From Macrophomina tecta (Eukaryota; Ascomycota; Dothideomycetes; Botryosphaeriales; Botryosphaeriaceae), in assembly GCA_024180945.1 (NCBI GenBank), contig JAKSGN010000005.1, positions 3,472,001-3,536,000 of the forward strand: a DNA stretch of 64,000 bases, in the 5' to 3' direction. The notes beneath the pieces are model-generated. The model searched no databases. It was not told the DNA's origin and saw only the letters and a list, made by a program, of their open reading frames with translations. Of this stretch, positions 1 to 11,098 are shown one piece after another. The position numbers and the translations under genes were made by a program. Every line of letters begins with the position of its first letter. Within the stretch, counting starts at the first letter, position 1.

Positions 1-1828
1 ACACGCTCATCTGCATGAAGTCCGGATCGTGCAGTCTTCATGAGAATAATTCGCATACACGAGTCCCTAATTCCCATGAAAAGTCTTTCCTCCTCAGGCA
101 TCCCGCTTTTGCAACGCTCTGAATTGGCGTTTATCTCGGTTCAGTCACAAAGTCTTAATACCCCTTGCGTTCTCCATCCCTTGGTGTCCCGCATTTCCTT
201 CAATTTTTTTTTTCCACCGCGTTGCACAAAGGATCCTACTCAGGGCATAATCCGGAGAAAAGCGCTTACTTTGATATCCAGTCTTGAGCTTATCCGTTGA
301 GTCGGTTTTTGTAATCGGTCCGTCGTCCTGACGACCAGTCACAATCTTGGACCCACCTTTCTTCGGCAAACATGCTCTCGACCAGACTTCATTTTCCATA
401 CTCTTACTCCCTTTTTATTGAACCTCAGATTCTATTGAATTTTTCCAGCGAGTATTGGGTTTTTGCCTCATTAGTGCGAGCCTGCCTTGATTTTTTATTT
501 TCCTTCGACTCCCAATACAGTTTTCCTCGTTGTTTGCGAAGGGCAGAAAATTGATCGTGTCTTTTCAGCTCATGCTTTGTGAGCTTTTTCATATCTTTCC
601 TCGATCCTGCGAGGTTGGATGGCATGCCATTGACGGGATGTGGCTCATGGAAATTGCGGCTTTATGCTAGATGAGCCTTGCGGGATTGACGTGGAGAGAA
701 GTGAAGATGGGATGGACAAAGGTATATGGGATGTAGAAACGTCGATAGGTAGTTCAACAACAACATTGAGAAATATTGACACTCAGTATTAGTTCGTTCT
801 TATGCAGTGAGGGCAGTAAACTGTGTATTTTGTTTTGAAGGCGTCGTTGTCGGTCCAGCGGTGAGGGGAAAGTATGCAGACATCACAGGAGTACGATCGT
901 CGGCGCTGACAAGATGCATTTCACGCCATGCTCAACTTATTATCATCGCTGCCCCTGATCACTTAAAGCAGAGGTTGTTCCCACCCTGTCAACTGAGGCC
1001 TGTCAAACCGAAAAACTGCATGATGATGATGGTGGTGGTGAGGATGGAACGTGCCGAAAAAAAACCAAAGAGGTATCAATACTACGCGACAGGAGAGGGA
1101 AAGGAATAAAAAAAAAGATCATGTATACCAAGGGATGATGTCCCACTCCCCACATAACGATATGTGAAATAGCGAGTGGCTAGAGCAGGCATGAATCCCC
1201 AATAGCAGATATACTCGTAGCAGCCCCCCCCCCAAAAAAAAAAAAAAAAAAAAGGATGTAGAAACGTGACCCTTGCATGCTCCCGATGCAAAAGATAAAG
1301 ACATTTCGTTAACCGACCGATACTAATCAATGCCGAACCATGGTGCAAATTTTTTTCATTTCCGCAATGCCGCTTGTTTGAATACCGAGCAGAGTCGAGG
1401 AGAGGAAAAGCAAGTGGAGAAAGCCGCCTGCGCCGTGATGACTCCCGATCCATATATTCTAGGTTTGTGATTGTGCAAGAGGTCGTCATTTGAGAACCCT
1501 ATAGACGGAAGGAAGAAAGCCCGAATGCTCGATTGGGAGAGTTGCACCTCTAGCGCCGATGCCATTTGTAAAGGAAATAATCAAGACCCGAAGACCCGAA
1601 GATCCGAGAGGAAAGAGGAATAGTGAAATGCTGAGGGCTGAAAGTGCTCTTGGACTTGCGAGCATTGAAGTAAGTCTTCAGAGACCGGAAAAGATAAGAG
1701 ATAGAGGGATATTCATAAAGCAATGAGTCCTGCCTACCTTCACTGAAGGAGTATCTGGACGGGTTGATCTTGTAGTGTCGAAGCTAGTAGATGCAGGGAG
1801 GAATATCAATGGCTGATGGTGGCGTCGT
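1..1828. other. no assignable gene
   Basis: No gene is recognised here. Two short minus-strand open frames, 425-625 and 145-399, lie 25 bases apart and encode lysine-rich peptides that I cannot assign. They could be a decayed gene or chance. A run of ten C followed by about twenty A sits at 1224-1253. The right part is the downstream region of the minus-strand ABC transporter. Confidence 0.5.
1224..1253. repeat. poly-C / poly-A homopolymer junction
   Basis: Ten C are followed directly by about twenty A. This is a simple-sequence tract, liable to length variation and sequencing error, with no coding context. Confidence 0.9.
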
Positions 1829-4800
1829 TCATCTTTTACTCATGCTTTCACCCCTTTCGTCCTCGTCTACAGACACGCTAGGCGACTCCACCTCAGTTCT
1901 ACTTCCGTTCTCGCTAGTGAGACCAGAAGTGTCCTTGGTGCCATGTTTTGAGGGTCGTTCTGTGAAGCTTTCCGTACTTGCTTTCCCCTCAGCTTTGCTG
2001 TAAGTGGGTGTTGGAGAGATCATTTGCAACGTAGTGGGCACTTCGCTGTCTACATCGTCATTCTCCTTATCGTTGGGCCCCACGCTATCAGGGTTGAACT
2101 TCTTGGAGAGCTTAGCGCGCAAGTTACCACAACATTTGGCGTCGCTGTCATCGTCGTTCTGGCCGTCCAGCTGTTCGAGAAGACTTTCCGTTCCAGACAG
2201 TCCAGGATGGACGTCGTCGATTAGGTAGTCCGAACTGTTGATCGAGTTCTTGGCGGTACTTTCTGTCCTTCTGGACGTTTGTTTCGTCCACAAATCGACG
2301 TATTTCCCGCCTTGCTGCAGTAGCTCCTCCTGCGTACCCCGTTCGATAATCCTACCATTTTCAAGAACCAGAATGAGATCTGCATCCATGATGGTAGACA
2401 GACGATGAGCGACGACGAATGTTGTTCGACCTCTACTGAGCTTCCTGAAGGCCTCCTGGATCTGAATTTCCGTAGCTGAATCCACGGCAGAGGTCGCCTC
2501 ATCGAGAAGGACTAGTTGAGGGTTTTTGAGTAGGACCCGAGCAATAGCAACACGCTGTAACTCGCCACCCGAGAGCTTAACACCACGCTCGCCGACCTTG
2601 GACTTGTATCCGTCCGGAAAACTGACGATCTTCTCGTGCACAGCAGCAGCTCGGCACGCCGCATATACCTCCTCATCCGTGGCCTCGAGGCGAGCATAAC
2701 GGATATTTTCCATTATTGATGTATTGAACATAGAGGGGTCCTGTGGGACGACTCCAATCACCTCGCGAAGGCTGTCGAGTGTGACGTCACGCAAGTCTTG
2801 GCCGTCCACCTTGATGCTGCCCTTCGTGACGTCGTAAAAGCGTAAAAGAAGCTTCAGAACTGTGGATTTACCGCTTCCTGTCTCTCCAACAAGAGCAATA
2901 GTCTGTCCAGGTTTGGCCTCGAAGCTGACATCGTCCAAAGTAGGTTTCCGGGGGTCGTAGGCAAAACTGACCCCATCATATTCGACATGCCCTCCTTTGA
3001 CCACGAGCTCAGGCGCATTTGGCTTATCAGCGATGCTGGTCTTCGTAAGGAATAGCTGAAGCATCCTTTCCGCGTCGATGAGATCTGACGAAAGTCGGCT
3101 ATACGAGTGAGCGAGGTTGGAGAGCGGGTAGCTCAGTGTGCCCCAGTACTGGATCAGCGTGACGAAGCTTCCAACGCTTGCTGTGCCTTGCGATATCCGA
3201 TAGGCAGCGATCAAGCTTGCGGAGAGCAGACCACTAGATGTAATCAATGCCTGGGTGGCAAAGATCAGGTTGTAAGTGAAGCTGTATCTAACGAACGAGT
3301 CATTGTGGTCTTGTACGGCGGCGTTAAGACGAGTTTGCTCATACGAACCACGGTTGAAGTAGGCTACGGTTTGCCAATTGCTGACCGATTCGTACATGAT
3401 AGAGTTCTCCTTCATGTACTTGTCAATGAAAACCCTCCGACGCTCTCTGTTGTATGCCGTGAGTCTGATCGTCGAGTAGAGATATGTTACTGCAAGAGCA
3501 ACCACCGTCAAAGCCAGATATTCATCGAACAAGTTGGAAAGGTAGATAAAGGCGGCAACGAGGTCCATAATCAGCGGGAGCGTCTCGAAAAAGACGTACT
3601 CCAGGATTGCAGTGATGGAATGGCCTTGCTCAACGGCTTTCAGGAGTTCCCCCGAGTTCTTTTCGGTATGGAAATTCATCGAGAGTCCCATCACGTGCTT
3701 GAATGCTGCCTTGGTGAGCTGTGCAGAGGAAAACTGCTCCACAACAGTGGAAAGCATGGAGAAAATGCTATCGATTCCCACCCGTGAATTCAGCAATTGC
3801 AGCCCAATCCAAATGAAGATTGCTTTCAGTGGCATTTTCCCCGTGTTCCAGTCTTTTGCTAGCTCATCGGATATGATTCCGACTTGGCGTGGGATGAGGA
3901 TGTTGAAGGCGCGCTCGGCAAGCGTGCAAAGGATCATGACGAAGATGTAGAATTGCATCTTCCGGTTTCTGGCGGGCCAAATGATGGGGAAGAGGATGAA
4001 AAAGCTCTTGAGATAAGCCCACCAACCTCCGGCGTCCAAAAGGCGTTGGCGCTGGCGTTCTTTGATCTCCTTCTCCTCGTCCTCGCTTTCGGAATCGGTT
4101 GCTTTGGTGTCGTCTTCGGAAATGGATCCATAAGCTGTGGTTGATTGGCTTTCGGTGGTCGGGCTGGCTAACAAGGACTGGCGCTCTTCATCGGGAGCTT
4201 CTTCTGAGCTTCGGGGCAGCGTCAGGATTGTCAGACCAACGAAGGCCAAGAGCGTGAGGCAAAGCAGCCGCAGAATCATGACAATCCAGTGGACATCAGC
4301 AAAGCGGCTCTGTTCTGTGTAAACGGGAGCCGAGAGAGCGCACATGGCGATCTCCAGGGTTAGGCAGAGAAGCCAGGAAGTGGCGTAAGGGGCCCATCGG
4401 GGCGAATCCGAATCGACCAAAACCAAAGTCATGATGCCCCAGAGCAGGACTGACGCTACGACGAAGATGACACTGTCGTGGGCAGCCCACCAGCCGCGCT
4501 GGACGAGCGAATGGGTCACAAAGAGCACAACCTCGGTTGCATAGGTGAAGATGGTCAGCCAGGAAAGGTATATTGATGCTCTGCGCCATTGCCTCTGCGC
4601 GGGTTTGGGCTTTGACGGAAGTCGGAAGGCGACGTCGAGGATGAGAGCGGCGCAAAAGCACAGGGCAATCAACGCCGGGGTGGTTTGGTGGAGTACGCGC
4701 AGAGCGTGCGGGTTGGGTGATGGGGTGTCCATGGTGTCGCGGGGGCTAGAGGCAGGTGAGCTTTCCATCGAGCAGGGCGGCCGCGGAGGGCAGGCCGGAA

Positions 4801-4831
4801 GGCGCGTAGACGGCAATGGTGTAGGCGGCAA
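1829..4831 (-). CDS. half ABC transporter, HMT1/ABCB6 type
   Basis: This is a single-exon ABC half-transporter of up to 1000 residues. An N-terminal region of about five membrane helices (roughly residues 50-205) precedes the six-helix ABC membrane domain (about 280-590). One nucleotide-binding domain follows: Walker A GETGSGKST near 647, signature LSGGE near 752, Walker B LVLLDEATSA near 775 and H-loop histidine in VVAHRLS near 807. The extra N-terminal domain on an ATM-like core is typical of HMT1/ABCB6 proteins, which export thiol-conjugated metals or related substrates across vacuolar or other internal membranes. The substrate here is inference. About 150 charged, disordered-looking residues follow the ATPase domain. 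The true start may be Met22 or Met34 (4768 or 4732), because the first residues are a proline-rich stretch next to a simple repeat. Confidence 0.9.
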   Translation of the reverse strand: MPPTPLPSTRLPACPPRPPCSMESSPASSPRDTMDTPSPNPHALRVLHQTTPALIALCFCAALILDVAFRLPSKPKPAQRQWRRASIYLSWLTIFTYATEVVLFVTHSLVQRGWWAAHDSVIFVVASVLLWGIMTLVLVDSDSPRWAPYATSWLLCLTLEIAMCALSAPVYTEQSRFADVHWIVMILRLLCLTLLAFVGLTILTLPRSSEEAPDEERQSLLASPTTESQSTTAYGSISEDDTKATDSESEDEEKEIKERQRQRLLDAGGWWAYLKSFFILFPIIWPARNRKMQFYIFVMILCTLAERAFNILIPRQVGIISDELAKDWNTGKMPLKAIFIWIGLQLLNSRVGIDSIFSMLSTVVEQFSSAQLTKAAFKHVMGLSMNFHTEKNSGELLKAVEQGHSITAILEYVFFETLPLIMDLVAAFIYLSNLFDEYLALTVVALAVTYLYSTIRLTAYNRERRRVFIDKYMKENSIMYESVSNWQTVAYFNRGSYEQTRLNAAVQDHNDSFVRYSFTYNLIFATQALITSSGLLSASLIAAYRISQGTASVGSFVTLIQYWGTLSYPLSNLAHSYSRLSSDLIDAERMLQLFLTKTSIADKPNAPELVVKGGHVEYDGVSFAYDPRKPTLDDVSFEAKPGQTIALVGETGSGKSTVLKLLLRFYDVTKGSIKVDGQDLRDVTLDSLREVIGVVPQDPSMFNTSIMENIRYARLEATDEEVYAACRAAAVHEKIVSFPDGYKSKVGERGVKLSGGELQRVAIARVLLKNPQLVLLDEATSAVDSATEIQIQEAFRKLSRGRTTFVVAHRLSTIMDADLILVLENGRIIERGTQEELLQQGGKYVDLWTKQTSRRTESTAKNSINSSDYLIDDVHPGLSGTESLLEQLDGQNDDDSDAKCCGNLRAKLSKKFNPDSVGPNDKENDDVDSEVPTTLQMISPTPTYSKAEGKASTESFTERPSKHGTKDTSGLTSENGSRTEVESPSVSVDEDERGESMSKR

Positions 4832-4850
4832 GGGTGCGGGGACGAAGGGG

Positions 4851-4978
4851 GGAGAAGGAGGAGGAGGAGGAGGAGGATGAGGAGGATGAGGAGGAGGAGC
4901 AGGAGGAAGAGCAGGAGGATGGCGGCGGTGGTGGTGGTGGTAGTGGTGGTGGTGGTGGTGGTGGTGGTGGTGGTGGTG
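4851..4978. repeat. GGA then GGT trinucleotide tract
   Basis: About 70 bases of imperfect GGA/GAT-type repeat run into about 58 bases of GGT repeat, all G-rich on the plus strand. The tract lies immediately upstream of the longest start of the minus-strand ABC transporter. Closely spaced GG pairs could form a two-tier quadruplex. It also creates long artificial open frames of Glu, Gly, Ser or Pro in several frames. Confidence 0.9.
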
Positions 4979-5658
4979 TCGCAGGGGACGAGGGCTGGTT
5001 GGCGCCGGTGAAGAACAACCTTGCTCAATCGGGCATCTTACCTTGGACTCGCGGCTGCCGCTTTTCTTCGTGCGTCTTGCCCTCTTCCTAGACCCGCCAC
5101 CAGCTCCGGGACATGCACATGCAGGCAGACGCTGGCGGGTGCGCTCGCGGCCAGCAGCTCGGGCTCGCCGCTCAGCTGGACCGGTGGGCGCGGGAGCCTG
5201 GCGTCGACGAGGAGCTGGGTGCAGCGGTCGGGTCTGCAGGGCACATGTTCAAAGCAAACGGAGCGGGTGTTTGGGGGCAGAGCCTCCTAGGCGCTTGTGG
5301 TGGCAGCGCGGCTAGTCATACGCGCAGCGGGTTGAAGGGCTGGCGGCGCGGCCAACAGATTCCACAACAGCCAGAGTTTCTTATAGGCGGATTGCAGCCG
5401 AGCTGAGTCAGCTGCGCGCCGGTGCTTGGAGCGTGGAGCTGGGCCGCTCGTGGCTAGCTGGCGCCGCCGCCGAACAAGCTCGTGGGCACTTGAGAAGGGG
5501 CGGAGGAAGGATGTGCGCGGTGCAGCAGCAGTGTGCGCCGGCTTGCAGCCCATCCCTGCCGTGGCGGAGCCTGCACACCACCCGCCCACCCGCCCGCGGC
5601 CACCACACCGCTCTGCTGCCCTGCCCTACTCTGCGCACACCCCGCCACACCACCACCG

Positions 5659-5688
5659 CTCTGCTCTGCTCTGCTCTGCTCTGCTCTG
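5659..5688. repeat. CTCTG pentanucleotide repeat
   Basis: Six perfect tandem copies of a five-base unit lie in the long divergent intergenic region. Confidence 0.9.
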
Positions 5689-6992
5689 CCTGCCTGGCAC
5701 CCTAGCCGCCGCCGTTCACTCAGCGAACCCCCGCAGGAGCCTCCGCGCGACGCCACCATCTCGCAAGCCTCGCGCCGCCAGACGCCGGAGTTCCGCCTTT
5801 GACGCGCCCTGACGCCGGCCAGGCACGCTGCCCACCGGCTCGGAAATTGCCTTCATATCGGCCGCAGCTGCCGCCGCCTATCCAGAAATGAAGCCATTCT
5901 CGAGCCGCAGTCGCCCCTGTAGGGCTGACCTTTGACGCTGCCCTCAACGCCAATCCACGCCTTCCAGCCGGTGAGTGCCCGCTGCCTCCGCCGCCCCAGG
6001 ATGGGCTGAGTTGGCTGCCTGCTGCGTCCCAGGAGGTCATGGGACTGCTTCTCTCCAATTGCGACATCGCCGTGGCCGACGCTGTCATACCGCGGCAAAT
6101 GCTGCTGTTGCCTCTCTTTCGGTAAGATACCACGGCCGTGACACCGAACGTCGTAATCCAAGGAGCACATCTTCAGAAGTCGAGGCTGCAGAACCAGATA
6201 TCCGGGGCCTCCGACGTCACGCACGTGGGCTCGCCCCGCTGTCATTGCACCTACCCGGCCAAGCTTCCCGGTCGAGAATCACTTGCATGAGCGCCGCGAT
6301 CCGTTGCATCTTCAGTAGTGCCGTGCCTCCGGCGTGCGCCGCCCGTCTCGTGATTCGGTGAACGCTTCCAGCAACGCGTTACTTGTGCATACGCCTTTGC
6401 ATGCCGACCCGCCATTAGTCAGGGATCAATGAGTTGCAGCGTGCTTTGTTGTTAGACATTGAGGCGCATGTCTTACGCAGTCCATGCCTGTGTGCATATA
6501 TCGACTTCCCACGCCTGCTCCACGTCGTTGGAGTCGGCCAGCCACTATATATACATCAGTCCGCAAGGATTCTCAGCTGCTCCACTCCATGATCTGTCTG
6601 CATGTCTGGCAACTGTGCGAGCTGCAGGAACACGCAGGGAGCCGTCTTGCGCGCTCCAAATGACGCCTCCCCAGGATAGGCCTGCAGCTTGTGGGTCCTC
6701 GCCCGCTGTCAATCCTTCCTTGAGGAAAACCCGGCGACGAGTCTCGGGTCGAACGTGAAGCAGTCGTCCCACGCTCGCCTGCCTGGTTGCGCATACTGGG
6801 CATCCTCCGTGATCATGAGATTGGCAGAGGTTTTTACAGCATTATCGTGGCTGACCCAGATCCACGTCCGAATACGGAAGGTGGTTTCCAAGCGAGGACT
6901 TGATTGAACGGGCGCGGCGTATATTCGTCGAGAGACGATGGACATAGATCCGAGCAAGATCGCATGCTTCCGGTGGTGAAGGCGGAGAGCGG

Positions 6993-7011
6993 GAGAGAGA
7001 GAGAGAGAGAG
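6993..7011. repeat. GA dinucleotide repeat
   Basis: About nine GA units lie some 290 bases upstream of the galactokinase start. GA/CT tracts are common in fungal promoters, but no specific factor is implied. Confidence 0.85.
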
Positions 7012-7298
7012 GGCGTCCGAACGAGCGCTTGGCACGGGATGGCAGCAGGCAAGGCGCGCGACGGCGGGGCAGAGCGGGGCATTGGAAGGCGGGCTCGTGA
7101 GCTGCCAACTAGCACGGCGCGAGAGCGCCGCAACCATTTGATGTCACCCACGACGGCTCCACCTCAATCTCTCCACAGCCTGTGCCCCGCGGCTTCTGGT
7201 CCCTCCGCAAGACACAGCTTCCGCTGTCCATATATGCTTGCGTCACCCCCAACTCCTCCCCAACGCTGTCGCAGTCGCACCACTACCCCGCCGTCACC

Positions 7299-8986
7299 AT
7301 GGAAGTCCCAACCGCTAGTTCGCTGAAGGACATCTACCCTGACGATGCCATCGCTACCCAGACCAAGCGCTGGGAGCATCTTCTGGCCGAGTTCAAGAAA
7401 TTGTACGGCAAGCAGGCCGATTTCGTGTCGCGTAGCCCTGGCCGCGTAAACATCATCGGCGAGGTATACACCAGGCAACCATCGCCGTTGCACCGAGGCC
7501 AAGGTCGTCTGAGCTGATTTCTGTAGCACATTGATTACTCGCTGTACGAGGTTCTGCCAATGGCCGTCACCGCTGACGTTCTCATCGCCGTCGCCGTTCG
7601 CCCCGCCTCCGAAGCCCCGCGAGTCCGCATCGCAAACGTGAACCCGGACAAATTTCCCACGCGCGAGTTCGAAATCCCAGCTCAAGGCGAGGTGCCAATC
7701 GATGCCTCTGCGCACGAATGGACAAACTATTTCAAATCCGGCCTGCGTGGCGCGGCGAAACTGCTTGCTCAGAAGAAGGGCAAGGTCGACTACGCATCGG
7801 TGGGCATGGATATCCTGCTGGATGGCACCGTGCCAGCTGGCGGTGGTCTGTCGAGCAGTGCAGCTTTCGTTTGTGCCAGTGCTCTTGCAGTCATGCGCGC
7901 CAATGGCGAGGAGAAGGTGGACCAGACAGAGCTTACCGAGCTTGCAATTGTGTCTGAGCGTGCTGTTGGTGTGAATTCCGGCGGGTAAGTTTGCAGCGCC
8001 ATACTCAACGAAGCACCACTGACAGCAATTGCAGCATGGACCAATCCGCCTCCGTCTTCTCTGGCCGTGGAAGTGCACTTTACGTTTCTTTCAAGCCCAA
8101 GCTCTCTGCAAGATCCGTCTCTTTCCCCAACACTGACCCGGAACTCACTTTCGTCATCGCTCAGTCCTTCGTGGCCGCAGACAAGCATGTCACTGCCCCT
8201 GTCTGCTACAACCTGCGGGTCGTCGAATGCACACTGGCTGCAGCATTCCTTGCCAAAGCCTTCAATCTGAAGAAGCCGCTCCCGGAGGACTCCTCTCCCC
8301 TCGGCATCAGTTTGCGCGGTTTCCACGATACCTACTTCGAGGAAAAGGAGGGTAAGGCGGACAATACCCAAACGCCTCTGCCAGAATTCCAGAAGCAGCT
8401 CGAGCAGCTCTTAACTCTGTGCGAGGACTACCTTTCTCAAGACGATGGATACACCCGTGAGCAAATCGCCGAAATGCTGGGTGTCAGCGTGGATGAACTT
8501 AAGCAGCGCTTCGAGTCGAAGTTCGCGGTGCGTGCGGAACGCTTCAAGCTGAAGCAGCGTGCGATGCACGTCTTTAGCGAGTCTCTGCGCGTTGGGAAGT
8601 TCCTGGCCCTGCTCGACAGCCCGCCGGCGCCCAAGGATGGCAAGACGACCGAGCTCTTGCAGGAGCTGGGAGCCTTGATGAACGAGACGCAAGACTCGTG
8701 CCGGGACCTGTACGAATGCAGCTGTCCCGAGCTCGACGAGCTTTGCGAGCTGGCCCGCAGCGCCGGTGCAGTCGGAAGCAGGTTGACAGGCGCCGGCTGG
8801 GGCGGCTGCAGCGTGCACCTCGTCCCCAAGGACAAGGTCGAGAACGTCAAGGCCAAATGGACCGAGAAGTACTACAAGAAGAAGTGGCCCGATATTTCGC
8901 CCGAGAAGCTTGAGTCCGCGATCGTCGTCAGCAAACCCGGCTCTGGCAGCTCGGTTTTCAAGGTTCTGGGTGAAAACGTCGTCTGA
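7299..8986 (+). CDS. GAL1: galactokinase
   Basis: ATP-dependent phosphorylation of galactose to galactose-1-phosphate, first committed step of the Leloir pathway, in the cytosol. Exons are 7299-7463, 7527-7984 and 8035-8986, giving 524 residues. Introns of 63 and 50 nt are bounded by GT and AG. The galactokinase signature GRVNIIGEHIDYS spans the first splice junction (about residues 48-60), and the GHMP ATP-binding loop GGGLSSSAA lies near residue 163. The C-terminal GHMP motif LTGAGWGGC is near 452. The start at 7299 was chosen for its GTCACCATGG context and for matching the family's N-terminus; an in-frame ATG at 7182 would add 39 unlikely residues. No other galactose genes lie beside it. 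Confidence 0.95.
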
Positions 8987-9726
8987 GGTACTTCTTACTC
9001 GGTCATGCACGTTTGGGCGGCATACATTTTATGAGTCTTTTGGATACGTGGGATGCTGGAGAGGAAGGCATTGTCCCGGGTTCGGGGCCACGATGCATAT
9101 GCAGAAAAGGATCAATGTGATTTATTATACCCTCCTCGGAGCATGTGCAATCACCCCGCTGCGGTGTTGACCTCATGGGTGCTATTGGTGGCTCTGCTGA
9201 CTGTGTAACATAGGATTGGTTGGCGCGCTCTGGGGCAAATGACCCACATGGAAGCACGACCCGGGGCCTCTGTTGGTTGAGGGTTTTATTTAAAGCAATC
9301 AGCGACGACGCCACGACGCCCGCAAGAAGCTCGCTTACCTCGGGGCCCGAGACACTGTGACTTCAGCGTTCATGCACAGGTTGATATCGTTCATGGAGCA
9401 TAGGACAGAGTGGAATCAGAATCCGGATTCAGATGCGCGGGAGATGTTGATGCTCCTGGCATGGATTTTGTAATAGGGCCGCAACCCTGCCCTGGTTCTT
9501 TTGCGCTCAATAAAACAGCAAAAACAGCGTCAGGAAATACTAGACTGATATACCTAAGCTGAAACGCCTCGAACACAATACATGAGTGGGGAAATCACCC
9601 AGGAAATACTGCATGTGATTGCGCCCAGCGCGTCAAGCTTGTTCTTGACGCTCCATGCGAGTGAGCTCCGCGCCTCCCGTCCTCCCCGTCCTCCGCCGCC
9701 CTCTGTCACTACATCGCCTTGACTAA

Positions 9727-10133
9727 TCACCATTTCGTTCGACCAACCGATAACTGTATAGATGCGTCGGCATACTTGTGCGCATATGCCACGACATACC
9801 GACCTCTCGCACCACCAAAGACCTCAATATTTAAGACCCATGCGCTCTGCATAAGACATGCCGCGAGACCAAAATAAAAACGGATTTCGTTCTTGTCCAC
9901 CGCTTCTTTGACGTTGCGGAAGGGCTGAACTGCGACACGGATGACACCCGAGAATTCTACGAGCTCATCCGTCCTGATTGATTTGGCCGTTTAATCCGTG
10001 CCATCGCTGTGAAAGTCGTCATATCACACGATTCTGAGATTTCCGCCACCATGGGAGAGCTTGTGAATTATTCGAGTCAAAGGTTCGCCGACTGGCATCA
10101 CCTCGCCGTATTCAAGGCAATGTCCGAGCTTGT
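9727..10133 (-). pseudogene. possible split gene or relic, unknown
   Basis: On the minus strand a stop-free stretch of 82 codons ends with TGA at 9727-9729. An acceptor before 9973 and a donor at 10027 define a 54-nt intron that keeps frame with an upstream segment, 10133-10028. That segment is itself preceded by a TTTCATAG acceptor-like sequence. The joined peptide has one hydrophobic patch (FYFGLAACLMQSAW) and no domain that I know. No start codon or first exon is evident. Codon bias is weak and the plus strand is also open for 92 codons at 10009-10287, so this could be a relic or a coincidence. Confidence 0.25.
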
Positions 10134-11042
10134 CTATGAAAACAAGTCATATGAGTTTGGAGAACAGAATTGCAAAGCCCCCCGCCCTCTATGCTCTGGC
10201 CAAGACGTTTCAATTCACACCAAATCCGGACGCTCTCTGTGTTCGGAGCAAACAGATCAGCCCTGTCTAGGAATCTCACTCAAATGATAGGGGGGCTCCA
10301 TTGACAATCACTGCATGGGAGCGGCATTAACAGCCATCAAGTACGATAGAACCAAGGATGCTCCGATTCAGTGATAGCTGATGGCCTGGCTATGATTCCT
10401 AGTACAAAGGTTGGGCTACGAGAAATTATTCGTGTCACCGCACATGTCTGAGGCAGCGCAGAAAATTGAGCTTGTCTTGTTTTGAAGGACTGGAAAGGAA
10501 GTTGCTACTTGTGCTCAAACAACTACGATCTAATTCCCTGCTTCCCTGGGATATCTATGAGGAACCCTGCAAACCGCCTCTGCATCATAGCACTTATTTC
10601 AGCATGCTAAGAATCAGCATCAGCGATCGGTAGGCCGGAAAAGGGTAAATGCATCTGCTAGCCGTCCAGCAGAGCTGAGCAGGGCCACCGACATCTTCGA
10701 GACTTGGTCACGAAATGTTTTGGTCCCTCGAATCCCTCATAATGGGAGCAGATAGAGACCGGCCTCTGCAAACAAGGATAACGACGGCCCTCGTCCAGCC
10801 GGAAGTTTCTGTTGCATCCACCGTCATATTTCTTGCCGTATACTCGCTGCAGGTTGGCCGAAAATCTCTCGAGGCAACTTCCCCCACCCTGGGGACGTCT
10901 GTTCAACTCGCAAATACTGCTTTGAGACCCGATTGATAGCAGGCGGTGGCGAATGGAAACCTACTTCTGAGGCTCCTCCGCCGCAGTATGCCGACCCGTG
11001 AAGCTTTGAAATTCTGGTACAATATGATACATTGTCTATAAT

Positions 11043-11060
11043 GACGACGACGACGACGAC

Positions 11061-11097
<37 letters not shown>

Positions 11098-11098
11098 G
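11043..11098. repeat. GAC/GAT trinucleotide repeat
   Basis: About six GAC-type units merge into about twelve GAT-type units. In the reverse frames the tract encodes runs of isoleucine/valine or histidine, which produces misleading open frames near 10824-11133. Confidence 0.9.

Larger units (their letters stand above)
4832..7298. other. divergent intergenic region, ABC transporter / galactokinase
   Basis: These 2.5 kb separate the 5' ends of two divergent genes and so contain both promoters. The stretch is GC-rich and many open frames overlap on both strands, but none shows a domain. It holds the G-rich tract at 4851-4978, a CTCTG repeat at 5659-5688 and a GA repeat at 6993-7011. The plus-strand open frame of galactokinase extends upstream to 7182 without a stop, but I take the ATG at 7299. 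Confidence 0.6.

Noticed and set aside
7164..8078. 304-codon minus-strand open frame
   Set aside because: It is antisense to galactokinase exons and introns, and is a shadow of GC-biased codons.
10658..10906. cysteine-containing minus-strand frame that might be a small secreted protein
   Set aside because: It has no ATG or signal peptide, and the overlapping frame and opposite strand are equally open. I could not separate it from chance.
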